Counted from the stretch's first letter, positions 27,532 through 37,426 are shown. The stretch is 64,000 bases of DNA from Anaerosporobacter mobilis DSM 15930 (GCF_900142955.1 NZ_FRCP01000007.1:216910-280909), one strand, 5' to 3'. A program made the numbers and translations. The notes: generated by a model not told the origin, from the letters alone.

Positions 27532-28545
27532 CTATTTTTCCCACTCAAGGTCAGAATATTCTCTTCTCTTATCACGAAGTAATAAGTCAGTTACTGCTTC
27601 TTTCGCAGACTTGTCCTCGAATAAAACTTTATTAATCTGTTCTACGATTGGCATAGATACATCGTATTTCTTAGCTAATCCAAGTGCTGCTTTTGCTGAA
27701 TATACACCTTCAACTACTTGCTTTACTTCATCCATCGCTTCCTTCATTGTGTAGCCTTTGCCCATAAGGTATCCAGCTCCACGATTACGGCTATGTTTGC
27801 TTGTACAAGTAACGATTAGATCACCAACACCTGATAAACCAGCGAAGGTTTCCATTCTTCCACCCATAGCAATTCCAAGACGACTCATCTCTGCAATTCC
27901 TCTTGTAATTAGGGCAGCCTTTGTATTGTCTCCATAACCAAGACCATCAGCAACACCTGCCGCTAATGCGATTACATTCTTTAAAGAACTACCTAATTCT
28001 ATGCCTACGATGTCTGGACTTGTATATACACGAAATCTTTCATTCATGAATATGTTTTGAATAAAACATGCTGTCTCCTTAGTATGAGCACCTACTACAC
28101 AGGTAGTTGGTATGCCTTTACTTACTTCTTCCGCATGACTAGGGCCTGATAATACAGCTACATCTGCATTATTAAGTTCCTCTTCAATAATCTCACTTAA
28201 AGTCATTAATGTAGTTTCTTCAATACCTTTTGCTACATTAACTACCATTTGGCTTTCTTTAATAAAAGGCGCTGCAAGCTTTGCAGTAGATCTCACATAA
28301 GGAGATGCAACTGCGAAAACTATTAAATCTGGATTCTCACATGCATAAGGAAGATCTCCTGTTATCTCTATATTATCAGGTAATTTCGTTCCTGGTAATT
28401 TATCGATCTGTTCTCTATGCGTTTGTAACATCTCAATCTCTGGTTGTAATGCTGACCAAAGAATTACTTCATGACCATTATTTGCTAATACGATTGAAAG
28501 CGCTGTTCCCCAGCTTCCCGCTCCTAATACCGTAACCTTACTCAT
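27532..28545 (-). CDS. gpsA: glycerol-3-phosphate dehydrogenase [NAD(P)+]
   Basis: It reduces dihydroxyacetone phosphate to sn-glycerol-3-phosphate for phospholipid synthesis. The 337-residue product has the N-terminal nucleotide-binding motif VLGAGSWGTALS (GxGxxG, residues 7-12), VAKGIEE, LSGPSHAEE and a C-terminal catalytic region with SLKNVIALAAG (catalytic lysine) and SRNRGAGY. It starts 27 bases after plsY. Adjacency to plsY is functional: GpsA makes the acceptor that PlsY acylates. Confidence 0.97.
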   Translation of the reverse strand: MSKVTVLGAGSWGTALSIVLANNGHEVILWSALQPEIEMLQTHREQIDKLPGTKLPDNIEITGDLPYACENPDLIVFAVASPYVRSTAKLAAPFIKESQMVVNVAKGIEETTLMTLSEIIEEELNNADVAVLSGPSHAEEVSKGIPTTCVVGAHTKETACFIQNIFMNERFRVYTSPDIVGIELGSSLKNVIALAAGVADGLGYGDNTKAALITRGIAEMSRLGIAMGGRMETFAGLSGVGDLIVTCTSKHSRNRGAGYLMGKGYTMKEAMDEVKQVVEGVYSAKAALGLAKKYDVSMPIVEQINKVLFEDKSAKEAVTDLLLRDKRREYSDLEWEK

Positions 28546-28572
28546 TTATCACAATACCTCCCGGTAACTTCG

Positions 28573-29202
28573 TTATTTTACATCTACTTTTTGTCCTAAC
28601 TTGTTCTCTGTTCCATTTAACAGTCTTTTTATATTACCATTATGTTTATAAAAAGCTGACACTGTGAAAAAGCAACTGACAATTAGCATATGTAGGAATT
28701 GTGGATTATTTCGATAAAACAGTACAACACCAATCGGAAAGATAATGGATACCAATAAAGAACCTAAGGATACATATCTTGTAACTGCTGTAATAATCAC
28801 AAAACCACACAATGCAACTAAAGCGACTCTCCAGTCGAATGCTAGAATAACGCCGCCTGTGGCAGCAATTCCCTTTCCGCCTTTAAAATGTAGCCAGAAA
28901 GGATAATTGTGGCCTAGTATAACTCCGAGTCCCGTATAGAGTGCTAATAATTGCGACTCCATAGCAGAATTTTGAAACAAAAATAATCGAATTATTAAAA
29001 TAGGTATCAATGCTTTAAATGCATCACCTAGGAAAGTAATCGCCCCCGCTTTTACTCCTAACGTACGTATTGCATTCGTTGTACCAGCATTCCCACTACC
29101 ATAATTTCTTATATCTATATTATTTGCCTTGCCAACTATATAACCAGTTGAAATGCAACCACATGCATATCCAATGCATAAGCAAATCAATATATCGATC
29201 AT
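28573..29202 (-). CDS. plsY: acyl-phosphate:glycerol-3-phosphate acyltransferase
   Basis: A 209-residue integral membrane enzyme that transfers acyl groups from acyl-phosphate to glycerol-3-phosphate, the first step of phosphatidic acid synthesis. It has about five membrane segments and the three conserved PlsY motifs: GSGNAGTTNAIRTLG (about 36-50), GHNYPFWLHFKGGKGIAT, and a final KHNGNIKRLLNGTE. One base separates it from the end of der; the start has a GGAG-type site inside the der 3' end. Confidence 0.97.
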   Translation of the reverse strand: MIDILICLCIGYACGCISTGYIVGKANNIDIRNYGSGNAGTTNAIRTLGVKAGAITFLGDAFKALIPILIIRLFLFQNSAMESQLLALYTGLGVILGHNYPFWLHFKGGKGIAATGGVILAFDWRVALVALCGFVIITAVTRYVSLGSLLVSIIFPIGVVLFYRNNPQFLHMLIVSCFFTVSAFYKHNGNIKRLLNGTENKLGQKVDVK

Positions 29203-29203
29203 T

Positions 29204-30529
29204 CTATTCTTTCTCCTTTCTTTCTCGGATTATAAATTTGAGTGAGGTACCAGAAAAACCAAACGCCTCTCTAATCTTATTCTCAATATATCTAGTATAT
29301 GAATAATGCATTAATTGTTTGTCATTTACAAAGATAACAAAAGTTGGTGGTTTAATAGCTACTTGTGTTATATAGTAAAGTTTCAAACGTTTACCTTTAT
29401 CTGAAGGTGGTTGTTGCATTGCTACTGCTTCCATTAAGATTTCATTTAACACACCAGTTGCAACACGAAGTGCATGATTTTGAATAACAACATCCATTAT
29501 ATCAAAGATTTTATTAACACGTTGTCCTGTTTTAGCTGAGATAAATACGATCTCTGCATAAGGCATATAAGATAAAATCTCACGAATTCTCTTTGTATGC
29601 TCATAGATAGTTTTATCGTTCTTCTCAATGGCATCCCACTTATTAACAGCAATTATAACACCTTTTCCTCTTTCATGGGCAATACCAGCAATCTTTGCAT
29701 CTTGCTCTGTTACACCTTCGCTTGCATCGATTACTACTATAACAACGTCGGCACGTTCTACCGCTGTTACTGTACGGATAATACTATAACGTTCTAATTC
29801 TTCTTTTATCTTGCTCTTACGTCTAAGACCAGCTGTATCAATGAATACATATTCTTTATCTTGCCATGTAATTGCTGTATCGATAGCATCACGTGTTGTA
29901 CCTGCTATATCCGATACGATAACACGTTCCTCTCCAACTAGACGGTTGATGATTGATGATTTACCTACGTTTGGTTTACCAACGATGGCAACACGTGGTC
30001 TTTCATCCTCTTCTTCCTCTGTCGCACTTTCTGGGAAGTGTTTTGCTACTTCATCAAGCATATCACCCATACCAAGACGAGAAGCGCCAGATACAGGAAC
30101 TGGATCACCAATTCCAAGATTATAGAATTCATATACATCTGGCATGAACTTTTCAAAACTATCTACCTTATTAACAACTAAGATAACTGGTTTGCCTGAT
30201 TTTCTAAGCATGTCTGCTACTTTAAAATCAGAATCTACAACGCCTTGACGTACATCGGTTATGAACAAAATTACATCTGCTGTCTCAATTGCGATTTCAG
30301 CTTGTGCACGCATGTGCTTTAACATTAAATCTTTACTTTCTGGCTCAATACCACCTGTATCAATCATTGTGAATTGATAATTTAACCAAGTGACATCAGC
30401 ATATATACGATCTCTTGTTACTCCTGGATAATCCTTAACAATTGAGATTTTTTCCCCGGCAAGAGCATTAAACAATGTAGATTTTCCAACGTTTGGACGT
30501 CCTACAATCGCTACAATCGGTTTACTCAT
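29204..30529 (-). CDS. der: ribosome biogenesis GTPase Der (EngA)
   Basis: A 441-residue tandem GTPase needed for 50S subunit assembly. The first G domain starts IVGRPNVGKSTLF with DTGGIE and NKVDS. The second has VGKPNVGKSSI with DTAGLRRKSK and NKWDAIEK. The C-terminal KH-like domain (about 355-441) completes the architecture. It is second in the DUF512-der-plsY-gpsA order, a common clostridial arrangement. A 7-bp inverted repeat (ACTAGTT / AACTAGT, 30566-30593) lies about 37 bases upstream. Confidence 0.97.
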   Translation of the reverse strand: MSKPIVAIVGRPNVGKSTLFNALAGEKISIVKDYPGVTRDRIYADVTWLNYQFTMIDTGGIEPESKDLMLKHMRAQAEIAIETADVILFITDVRQGVVDSDFKVADMLRKSGKPVILVVNKVDSFEKFMPDVYEFYNLGIGDPVPVSGASRLGMGDMLDEVAKHFPESATEEEEDERPRVAIVGKPNVGKSSIINRLVGEERVIVSDIAGTTRDAIDTAITWQDKEYVFIDTAGLRRKSKIKEELERYSIIRTVTAVERADVVIVVIDASEGVTEQDAKIAGIAHERGKGVIIAVNKWDAIEKNDKTIYEHTKRIREILSYMPYAEIVFISAKTGQRVNKIFDIMDVVIQNHALRVATGVLNEILMEAVAMQQPPSDKGKRLKLYYITQVAIKPPTFVIFVNDKQLMHYSYTRYIENKIREAFGFSGTSLKFIIRERKEKE

Positions 30530-30624
30530 TTCTATTTCTCCTTAACTTATATCTTACATCGATTTACTAGTTCAACACTTCCACCAAACTAGTTACTATT
30601 CTCTATCGCTTCATTCTGTTCTCT

Positions 30625-30664
30625 AAATAAAATTACATGGGGTTCAGTTCACCTAATTTTATTT
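30625..30664 (-). terminator. AT-rich stem-loop between the DUF512 gene and der
   Basis: An 11-bp perfect arm pair (AAATAAAATTA / TAATTTTATTT) with an 18-nt loop lies about 100 bases past the DUF512 stop. It may be a weak terminator or attenuator. Confidence 0.4.
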
Positions 30665-30761
30665 ACTTGTCTTTAACATAATAACAATAATTGTTGTTTT
30701 TGTAAACTGTTTCTTATTTTGATTTACAAATGTTTTTCTGCTAATTACAAACTCATTTTAT

Positions 30762-32072
30762 CTATGATACCATAGTTTCTACAAATGATTTTCCATCTTC
30801 TTTACAGATTCTTATCTTAATTCCAAGTTCTCTTTCTATATCAGAGATACGTAAATCATCAAGTAATACATCTTCATCATCTCTTAGTAATACACTTGGT
30901 AATATCAAATACTCTCCAAGATCTTTTCCTTTGAGCTGTTTAATAATATCTTGTCCTGTGAGCAATCCTGCTACTGTAATATCTTTACCAAAGAACTCGT
31001 TTTCAATTGCATATACGTTGGCTTCAATATTCGAATACTTCGTCGTAACATCTTTTGCTAATTCTTCTATAAATGGCGCTGCTAACTTACCTGTAGCCAT
31101 TGATATCTTTCTTGCGCTTGTATTACCTTCTACTTCCTCAAGATAATCCTGTACTTCTTCTATTAAAGAGCGTACCATACCAACACCATTTTCGATCTGT
31201 CCAAAACCTTCATAACAATCTGCATCTGGAATTGGAAGTCCAGCTGTAATATACCACTCATCACTAGCAAATACGAATCTTGATCCATGTTTTTCTTTAA
31301 TTCGTTCTTGCCATGAGTGTATCTGTTTTAATACCTGTATTGCATCTTCCTTCGTGAATTTCTCAACTTGAGTAAGATTATCACGGTACTTTGTCAAACC
31401 AATCGGAACAACAGATAAACTTCGCATATAAGGTATATACTGTGATAAATCTTCAATTGATTTATCAAGTTCTTTCCCATCGTTATAGCCTTTACATAAT
31501 ACTATCTGGCTATTCATTTCGATTTCGTTCTCGTAGAGTTTCTTAATCTTATCTAGTGCTTCCCCTGCAAAACGATTATTTAACATCTTGCAGCGAAGTT
31601 CTTTGTTGGTAGTATGGACTGAAATATTAATTGGAGCTAATTTATATAAGATAATTCGGTCAATATCTTCATCTGACATATTAGTTAATGTAATATAATT
31701 ACCTTGTAAGAATGATAATCTAGAATCATCATCTTTGAAATATATAGTATCTCTCATATCTTTTGGATTCTGATCAATAAAGCAAAAGATACATTTATTA
31801 CGACAAGTACGATATTTGTCCATTAATCCTTCATCAAATTCAATCCCAAGATCTTCTTGGTACTCTTTCTCGATCTCTAATTCCCACTCTTCACCGTTTG
31901 GTTTAAGAATCAGTAGTTCAAGGAATTCGTCGTTGACCAAATAATGATAATCAAATACGTCTTGTATCTCATTTCCATTAATTCTTAATAGAATATCTCC
32001 TGGTTCTATATCTAGTTCATCGGCTATGCTGCCTGCAGCCACACTTTTTACAATATGATCTTTTTTTAACAT
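30762..32072 (-). CDS. DUF512 protein: PDZ-like plus radical SAM
   Basis: The 436-residue product has an N-terminal PDZ-like domain (about 1-65, with GDILLRINGNEI). The radical SAM cluster motif C90xxxC94xxC97 (TCRNKCIFC) follows, then the DUF512 region with GYNDG and VPIGLTKYR. The C-terminal part has ATGKLAAPF and VAGLLTGQDI. This family sits next to der in many Clostridia and has no established reaction; a modification role in ribosome or iron-sulfur metabolism is a guess from context. The start is a good ATG with GAAAGG upstream. Confidence 0.93.
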   Translation of the reverse strand: MLKKDHIVKSVAAGSIADELDIEPGDILLRINGNEIQDVFDYHYLVNDEFLELLILKPNGEEWELEIEKEYQEDLGIEFDEGLMDKYRTCRNKCIFCFIDQNPKDMRDTIYFKDDDSRLSFLQGNYITLTNMSDEDIDRIILYKLAPINISVHTTNKELRCKMLNNRFAGEALDKIKKLYENEIEMNSQIVLCKGYNDGKELDKSIEDLSQYIPYMRSLSVVPIGLTKYRDNLTQVEKFTKEDAIQVLKQIHSWQERIKEKHGSRFVFASDEWYITAGLPIPDADCYEGFGQIENGVGMVRSLIEEVQDYLEEVEGNTSARKISMATGKLAAPFIEELAKDVTTKYSNIEANVYAIENEFFGKDITVAGLLTGQDIIKQLKGKDLGEYLILPSVLLRDDEDVLLDDLRISDIERELGIKIRICKEDGKSFVETMVS

Positions 32073-32318
32073 GGCTTTCTTTCCTTTCTATCTATATGGT
32101 TCCACTAATAAGTTCGTATGCATTCCGTCTATTCGCTTCTTATAAATCATCTTAACTATATAATTACCCAAATATTTTTAAAGCATAACTTATATAATAC
32201 CAATTAATCGACTACTTGTAAACTTGCTTTTTACTTTAGTCCATTTATGCTACTGTTTTATCTGGAACTTTTTTTCATGCATAATTACCATGTCATAGTT
32301 AATCACTATTGTTTCTTA

Positions 32319-32347
32319 TTGACGAATTTGTTTTAGGGTGTTATAAA
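32319..32347 (+). promoter_or_regulatory. sigma-A promoter of prs
   Basis: -35 TTGACG (32319-32324), 17-bp spacer, -10 TATAAA (32342-32347). The rest of the 32073-32388 gap shows no gene. Confidence 0.75.
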
Positions 32348-32388
32348 TGATAGAGAATAATTACGTGTGACACAAATAGGAGGTACTC

Positions 32389-33564
32389 ATGACAAAAGTC
32401 TCATTCAGCGAATATATTCCAGTCGCTCCCCTTAAAATATACGCTCATTCAAGCTGTGAAGATCTTGGTTCTTTAGTGAACAATGACATTATCCATAGTA
32501 GAAATAATGATAGCGCAAGAGAAAAAGCCCATGCACTTGCTCGAATCGGTTATCAATCCGATAGTTATCTTCTAGATGCAGATTGCTTTCGATTTGGTAC
32601 TGGTGAAGCAAAAGCAAAGTTAAATGAATCCGTTCGCGGAAAGGATTTATATATTATTGCCGATGTTACCAATCATAGTGGTGCATATCAAGCTTCTGGA
32701 TATACAACTTTCACTTCTCCAGATGATATCTTTCAAGATATCAAGCGTATTATCGCTGCTTGTAATGGAAAACCATATCGTACAACCGTTATTCTTCCTT
32801 ATCTTTATGAGAATAGACAAAACCGTCGTAATGTATTAGAATCTCTTGACTGCGCTACCGCCCTTCAAGAACTAGCAAATATGGGTGTTAAGAACATTAT
32901 TACATTCGAATCTCATGATCCTACCGTACAGAATGCTATCCCAATACAGGGTTTTGATAATTTTACCACTGCTTTACAATTCATTCGTGAGATTGCTCAC
33001 ACACAAAATGATATTACCTTCGATAAAGAAAACCTAATGATTGTTAGTCCAGATGACGGCGGTATGAGTCGTGCTGTGTATTATGCTAATGTTCTTGGGG
33101 TTGATATGGGTATGTTCTATAAGAGAAGAAACTATACTACCAAAGAGAATACACATGGCAAAAATCCCGTGCTTGGTTTTGAATTCTTAGGCAATAATGT
33201 AGCGGATAAAGACATTATCGTCGTTGACGATATGATTGCAACTGGTACAACCGTGATTGAAACTGCTTATGAACTTAAGAAACGCCATGCAAGAAACATC
33301 TATATCGCTGCTACTTTCGGTTTATTCTCAGAAGGCTTTGCACGTTTTGATAAAGCTTATGAAGATGGTGTTATTAGTCGAATCTATACTACTAACTTAG
33401 CATACGCATCAGAGGAATTAAAGAATAAGCCATACTATACAAGCGTTGACTTAAGTAAGTACATTAGTTTAATAATCAATACGTTAAATCATGATACCTC
33501 CGTTAACGATATATTAGATCCTACAATACGAATTCAAGAACTCTTAGCTGAGATTAGAAAGTAG
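32389..33564 (+). CDS. prs: ribose-phosphate pyrophosphokinase
   Basis: It makes PRPP from ribose-5-phosphate and ATP for nucleotide, His and Trp synthesis. The 391-residue product is longer than the usual ~315, with extra N-terminal and linker sequence as in some Lachnospiraceae. Conserved parts include PYLYENRQNRR (region around the ATP site), TFESHDP and the PRPP-binding loop IVVDDMIATGTT. AGGAGG lies 6-11 bases upstream. It forms a single-gene unit with its own promoter and a very strong terminator. Confidence 0.9.
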   Translation: MTKVSFSEYIPVAPLKIYAHSSCEDLGSLVNNDIIHSRNNDSAREKAHALARIGYQSDSYLLDADCFRFGTGEAKAKLNESVRGKDLYIIADVTNHSGAYQASGYTTFTSPDDIFQDIKRIIAACNGKPYRTTVILPYLYENRQNRRNVLESLDCATALQELANMGVKNIITFESHDPTVQNAIPIQGFDNFTTALQFIREIAHTQNDITFDKENLMIVSPDDGGMSRAVYYANVLGVDMGMFYKRRNYTTKENTHGKNPVLGFEFLGNNVADKDIIVVDDMIATGTTVIETAYELKKRHARNIYIAATFGLFSEGFARFDKAYEDGVISRIYTTNLAYASEELKNKPYYTSVDLSKYISLIINTLNHDTSVNDILDPTIRIQELLAEIRK

Positions 33565-33572
33565 TACCATTT

Positions 33573-33620
33573 AAAAGGACTGTTGTACAAACTCTTTATT
33601 AGTTGTACAACAGTCCTTTT
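33573..33620 (+). terminator. terminator of prs (bidirectional)
   Basis: Perfect 18-bp stem (arms 33573-33590 and 33603-33620), A-rich on one side and T-rich on the other. It can also serve the convergent zinc-ribbon operon. Confidence 0.93.
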
Positions 33621-33648
33621 ACTACTTCTTTTCTATTTTAATCTAATC

Positions 33649-34497
33649 TTACTTTATAGGAGAACCACAGTATTCACATTCGCCAACTTCACCATCAAGA
33701 ATCTTATTATTTCCTCCACAGTTTTTACAGATAACAATACGAGGTTCTTTCTTTTTTGGAGGTTCTTTTGGTTCTGTAAATGGCTGTTGGTTTGTAATTA
33801 TTGTTTGACTAACATGTATCTGATTATATGGACTTGATTGTTTACTTGGCTGTTGTCCTTTAATTAGTTGTTGTTGTAATTGTTGCTCTGCAAACAGTAG
33901 TTGACTAAGTGGATCTTGGATAAATTGTGATTGATTATATTGTGGTTGATTTCCCTGCAATTGTCCCGCTATGTTACTTTCTGTAACTGAATTTACAAGT
34001 ACAATTTCCCGTTTACTTTCGTCAATATAAGCACCTTCAAAGAAACCTTTATTAATCATTTCTATTAGGTCATTATGTGCTTTTTCATAAGTGGTTGGAA
34101 ATGCACTAGCAATACTATCTATTTGTCTTACTCTGTTATTTTCAACAATTGCTATGTATTTTCTATATCTGTTGGTTTTCGTTCGTTTACTTCTAGCCAT
34201 GAATAGCATAACTCCTCCACCAATGAAGAAAAAGCTTCCTACTCCCCTTAATACTTCAATAGTACTTTCTACACTTTCACCATTTTCTGATACCACTAAG
34301 TTAGATTCGCTTAGAGAAATATATACGACAGCTAATACAATAAACATCCATCCGACTACTCTGAGTACTTTTCCTTCTCCTAAAGTATTCCCTTTTGAGA
34401 TTTTTTTAAATAATAGATATAAGCCAACTGGCCAAAATATTATTAATAAAAAGATTACCACTCCCCATGAAGGTGAGCTTTTTGCTTCTCTTGCCAT
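33649..34497 (-). CDS. membrane protein with C-terminal zinc ribbon
   Basis: The 282-residue product has about three membrane segments in the first ~110 residues, then a small winged-helix-like segment (about 125-180, DLIEMINKGFFEGAYID). A Gln-rich linker follows, then a zinc ribbon: ICKNCGG..GECEYCGS (two CxxC pairs). It is a paralog of the next upstream gene, sharing both the helical segment and the ribbon. It is last in a four-gene operon with an SPFH protein. This resembles the Bacillus ydjGHI cluster; function there is not settled, and membrane stress is only a suggestion. Confidence 0.8.
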   Translation of the reverse strand: MAREAKSSPSWGVVIFLLIIFWPVGLYLLFKKISKGNTLGEGKVLRVVGWMFIVLAVVYISLSESNLVVSENGESVESTIEVLRGVGSFFFIGGGVMLFMARSKRTKTNRYRKYIAIVENNRVRQIDSIASAFPTTYEKAHNDLIEMINKGFFEGAYIDESKREIVLVNSVTESNIAGQLQGNQPQYNQSQFIQDPLSQLLFAEQQLQQQLIKGQQPSKQSSPYNQIHVSQTIITNQQPFTEPKEPPKKKEPRIVICKNCGGNNKILDGEVGECEYCGSPIK

Positions 34498-34511
34498 AAT
34501 TTCTTACCTTT

Positions 34512-35090
34512 CTATCTATTAATAGGAGAACCGCAATATTCACATTCGCCCACTTTACCATTTGTTATTTTATTAATTCCACCGCAATTCTTACAAGTTA
34601 CACTCACATATTCCATATCTTTAGCATTCTGGTTGTTCATATAAGGATTACTCGCAGTTTGCATGGTATTAGAGGTATTATTCATTTGTCCCCCAACATG
34701 TGCTAATACAATTCGGTTATTCTCAGAGTCAATATAAGCATTAACAAAATACTTCTTAATAATCATTTGTTGCAAGTTCCTAGTAACTACATCTTGAGAA
34801 GCCCCTAAGCCAAGCGCCAGATTCTCAATAGAACCAGTTGGATCAGTAGATAATCTGGCCACATAAGTTTTAAAATCAGAAATTAATTTTTTTCTTTTCT
34901 TACTCAGTATAATTAGCCATATTCCTAAACCTGTCATTACAATGGCTAAGATAATTTCATTTAATGCCCCTCTGTCAATTATAAAGGTTATGGTAGAATA
35001 GCTAAATGTAAAAGTGAAGATTACTCCAAAAAACAACTGTATCTTCTCTATTATTTTACTTATAACAAGTGCGCCTTTTCCTTTATTCAC
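34512..35090 (-). CDS. membrane protein with C-terminal zinc ribbon, paralog
   Basis: The 192-residue product has two membrane segments (about 14-34 and 41-62), a winged-helix-like segment (LQQMIIKKYFVNAYID) and a C-terminal zinc ribbon (TCKNCGG..GECEYCGS). It is a shorter copy of the downstream 282-residue protein and lies 14 bases before it. One base separates it from the preceding membrane gene, so all are surely one operon. Confidence 0.8.
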   Translation of the reverse strand: MNKGKGALVISKIIEKIQLFFGVIFTFTFSYSTITFIIDRGALNEIILAIVMTGLGIWLIILSKKRKKLISDFKTYVARLSTDPTGSIENLALGLGASQDVVTRNLQQMIIKKYFVNAYIDSENNRIVLAHVGGQMNNTSNTMQTASNPYMNNQNAKDMEYVSVTCKNCGGINKITNGKVGECEYCGSPINR

Positions 35091-35091
35091 C

Positions 35092-35796
35092 TTAGATTCC
35101 CCCCACTTTAGTTAACTTTACTTCTTGTTTTCTTTTATTTATTAATACTAGAATCTCCGAAAGTAGATTTTTAATTTCGGTATCCTTTTCATCTTCTCCA
35201 TACTCTTGTACTAAAACTACTTCTAACTTTGCTACTGCATTCTGAATAAGCTCGTCACTTGGTACAAGTGATGAGGTATCACTATAGCATAACTCATCTG
35301 CTATCTTTTTGAGTTGATCTGCATATTTCGTATTCCTACTATCATCACTTAAGGAGGTAAGCTGATCGGTTACAAGAGTCAATGTCATTACCGTATTCAT
35401 TGTTCTAGTATCCGAAGCCTTAACACTCGATGCCGTGAAGAAACCAATCGTAATTCCTATAATCGCAAGCACCCAAATGATTAGTTGCCATGAATAAAAT
35501 CCTCGTAAACTATCAACATCTCGGCCCATATAGATACACGATACAAGAATGGAAGCTATCGAGCCAACACCTAAGGTAATACCGCATACTGTTCTTACTA
35601 TGATTTGCGATGTAGTTCTACTTAAATATTCAATGGTTAATAATCCTCCAAATAACACAATCTCAGCTCCTACGATGAAACCAAGACAAATAAACATTGA
35701 TGTTCTCCTATCTTCTGTCAACAAAGCAAATAATATACCAGTGAATACTACTATAATAACTCCAATAATTGAGATTGCGCTGTTCCTGTTCTTCAT
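35092..35796 (-). CDS. four-helix membrane protein, function unknown
   Basis: The 234-residue product has four membrane segments (about 7-27, 31-58, 65-87 and 103-123) and a soluble C-terminal helical half rich in charged residues. No family was recognised. It lies between the SPFH gene (9-base gap) and the zinc-ribbon genes (1-base gap), suggesting it belongs to the same complex. Confidence 0.75.
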   Translation of the reverse strand: MKNRNSAISIIGVIIVVFTGILFALLTEDRRTSMFICLGFIVGAEIVLFGGLLTIEYLSRTTSQIIVRTVCGITLGVGSIASILVSCIYMGRDVDSLRGFYSWQLIIWVLAIIGITIGFFTASSVKASDTRTMNTVMTLTLVTDQLTSLSDDSRNTKYADQLKKIADELCYSDTSSLVPSDELIQNAVAKLEVVLVQEYGEDEKDTEIKNLLSEILVLINKRKQEVKLTKVGGI

Positions 35797-35805
35797 CTTC
35801 TCCCC

Positions 35806-37125
35806 CTATTCTAGCTTCTCACCGCATTCTGGACAGAACTTAGGTGATCCTTCTATGGATATACCGCACTTAGGACAATTCTTCTCCAATGATATCCCAC
35901 ATTCTGGACAAAATTTTACATTCCTTGAAACCATGGTTCCGCAACCAGGACAGCTTTTTGGCTTCTCATATCCACATTTATCGCACTTAGTAGCATCATC
36001 AGGCATGTCATAACTGCATTGTGGACATGGATTATATTTATTGCCACATTCCGAACAAAACTTCATATTCTTATCTAACTTAGCTCCACAACTACTGCAT
36101 GTAGTCCCTGCATTCTTACTATTCTTATCATCTTCCCCTGCACTCTCTGTATCAAATCCACAGGTACCGCAAAACCGCTGGTCTTTCTTCATCGTAGCAT
36201 GACACTTTTGACATTCCTTATGTTTATTCGTAGCACCATTACTTGTGTTAATTTCTCCTGAAATTGAACCAAAGGCATTACCTACCGTACCGCCAAGTCC
36301 AACGCCCATTCCAAGTCCAAGACCTGCTCCCATAATCGGTGCTGCTGATGAACCTGAATTCTTAGCTGCCCCTTCTAACGTATCGAAGGATCTCTCTTGT
36401 TGATAATTGTAGCCAATGATATTCATCTCTGCACGTTTTGCTAGTGCATCCTTTAATTTGATTACAGCTGAATCATCCTCTGGAATGCTAAGATCATTCA
36501 CATAGAAATTAACAAGCGTAATACCATATTCTTTCATGGTTGGTTCAATACGTTCCTTCATAAAAGTGGATAGCTCATCAATATATGCATTTATTTCAAG
36601 TACACTGACTTGGTTATGTATTAAGTATTGGGATACGGCATCTTTTACCTTCGTTATGTATAAGCCTCTAAAAAACTTCACAATACTAGCCTTATCTAGT
36701 ATCGAAAGTGTACCTACTAATTTAATTAAGAATTTCTTTGAGTCTTCGATATGGATTCCAAAAACACCATTGGAACGTATAGGAATAAACACTCCGTACT
36801 TTGGATCTTGTATCTGTATAGGGGATGCTGTTCCCCACTTGATATCCAATGAATAGACTTTGTTAATATACCACACTTCTGCTGTGAAAGGAGAACGCCC
36901 ACCAAATGGTAGATTCACCACCTTATTTAGGATTGGTATATTCGATGTATCTAGCGTGTGCCTTCCGCTACCAAACACATCAAGTACTTTTCCACCCTTA
37001 ACTAATACCGCCTCTTGAGACTCATTAACGATTAATTGTGTCCAAGTACCTAACTCCTCACTAGGATATTTCCAAGCAAATACATCTGGACCTCCGTTAT
37101 ACTTAACCACTTCAACTATTGCCAT
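35806..37125 (-). CDS. SPFH domain protein with multiple zinc ribbons (YdjI-like)
   Basis: The 439-residue product has an N-terminal SPFH/virion-core-like domain (about 25-230), with LVNFYVNDLSIPEDD near its end. A glycine-rich linker (about 255-290) follows, and then a C-terminal run of five CxxC-type zinc ribbons including CxxCG and FCPECG elements. The family is named after a lumpy skin disease virus homolog and includes Bacillus YdjI. SPFH proteins form membrane-associated rings or scaffolds; the ribbons may bind the two partner ribbon proteins encoded downstream. It heads the operon. Confidence 0.88.
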   Translation of the reverse strand: MAIVEVVKYNGGPDVFAWKYPSEELGTWTQLIVNESQEAVLVKGGKVLDVFGSGRHTLDTSNIPILNKVVNLPFGGRSPFTAEVWYINKVYSLDIKWGTASPIQIQDPKYGVFIPIRSNGVFGIHIEDSKKFLIKLVGTLSILDKASIVKFFRGLYITKVKDAVSQYLIHNQVSVLEINAYIDELSTFMKERIEPTMKEYGITLVNFYVNDLSIPEDDSAVIKLKDALAKRAEMNIIGYNYQQERSFDTLEGAAKNSGSSAAPIMGAGLGLGMGVGLGGTVGNAFGSISGEINTSNGATNKHKECQKCHATMKKDQRFCGTCGFDTESAGEDDKNSKNAGTTCSSCGAKLDKNMKFCSECGNKYNPCPQCSYDMPDDATKCDKCGYEKPKSCPGCGTMVSRNVKFCPECGISLEKNCPKCGISIEGSPKFCPECGEKLE

Positions 37126-37345
37126 AATGCCTCCTAAAGATAATACTTATTACCTATGTATTTTATATTATTTAATTTTTACTATATTAATCCGTAATTA
37201 GTTTAACATTAACTTTCCCTTATTTCAATTCAAATCATACATAATTTAGTAAGGAAGTAACAAACTGGGTTACATGAAACGCGATATACATTTTATTATG
37301 GATGGGAGAAAGACGATAAAAATGTGCGATGTTTAAGTTAAAGCT

Positions 37346-37395
37346 TAGGGTGTCAAAAGCCCTCAAAAAAATATAAAATGACTTTTGACACCCTA
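37346..37395. repeat. 14-bp perfect inverted repeat
   Basis: TAGGGTGTCAAAAG and its exact complement are separated by 22 nt between pgeF and the SPFH gene. Neither strand has a proper U-tract after the stem, although the loop contains T7 on the minus strand. It may be a terminator for pgeF or a small repeated element. The rest of the 37126-37426 gap shows nothing else. Confidence 0.6.
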
Positions 37396-37426
37396 ATCAA
37401 TTAATAACAATGTTGTTTTTTGATAT

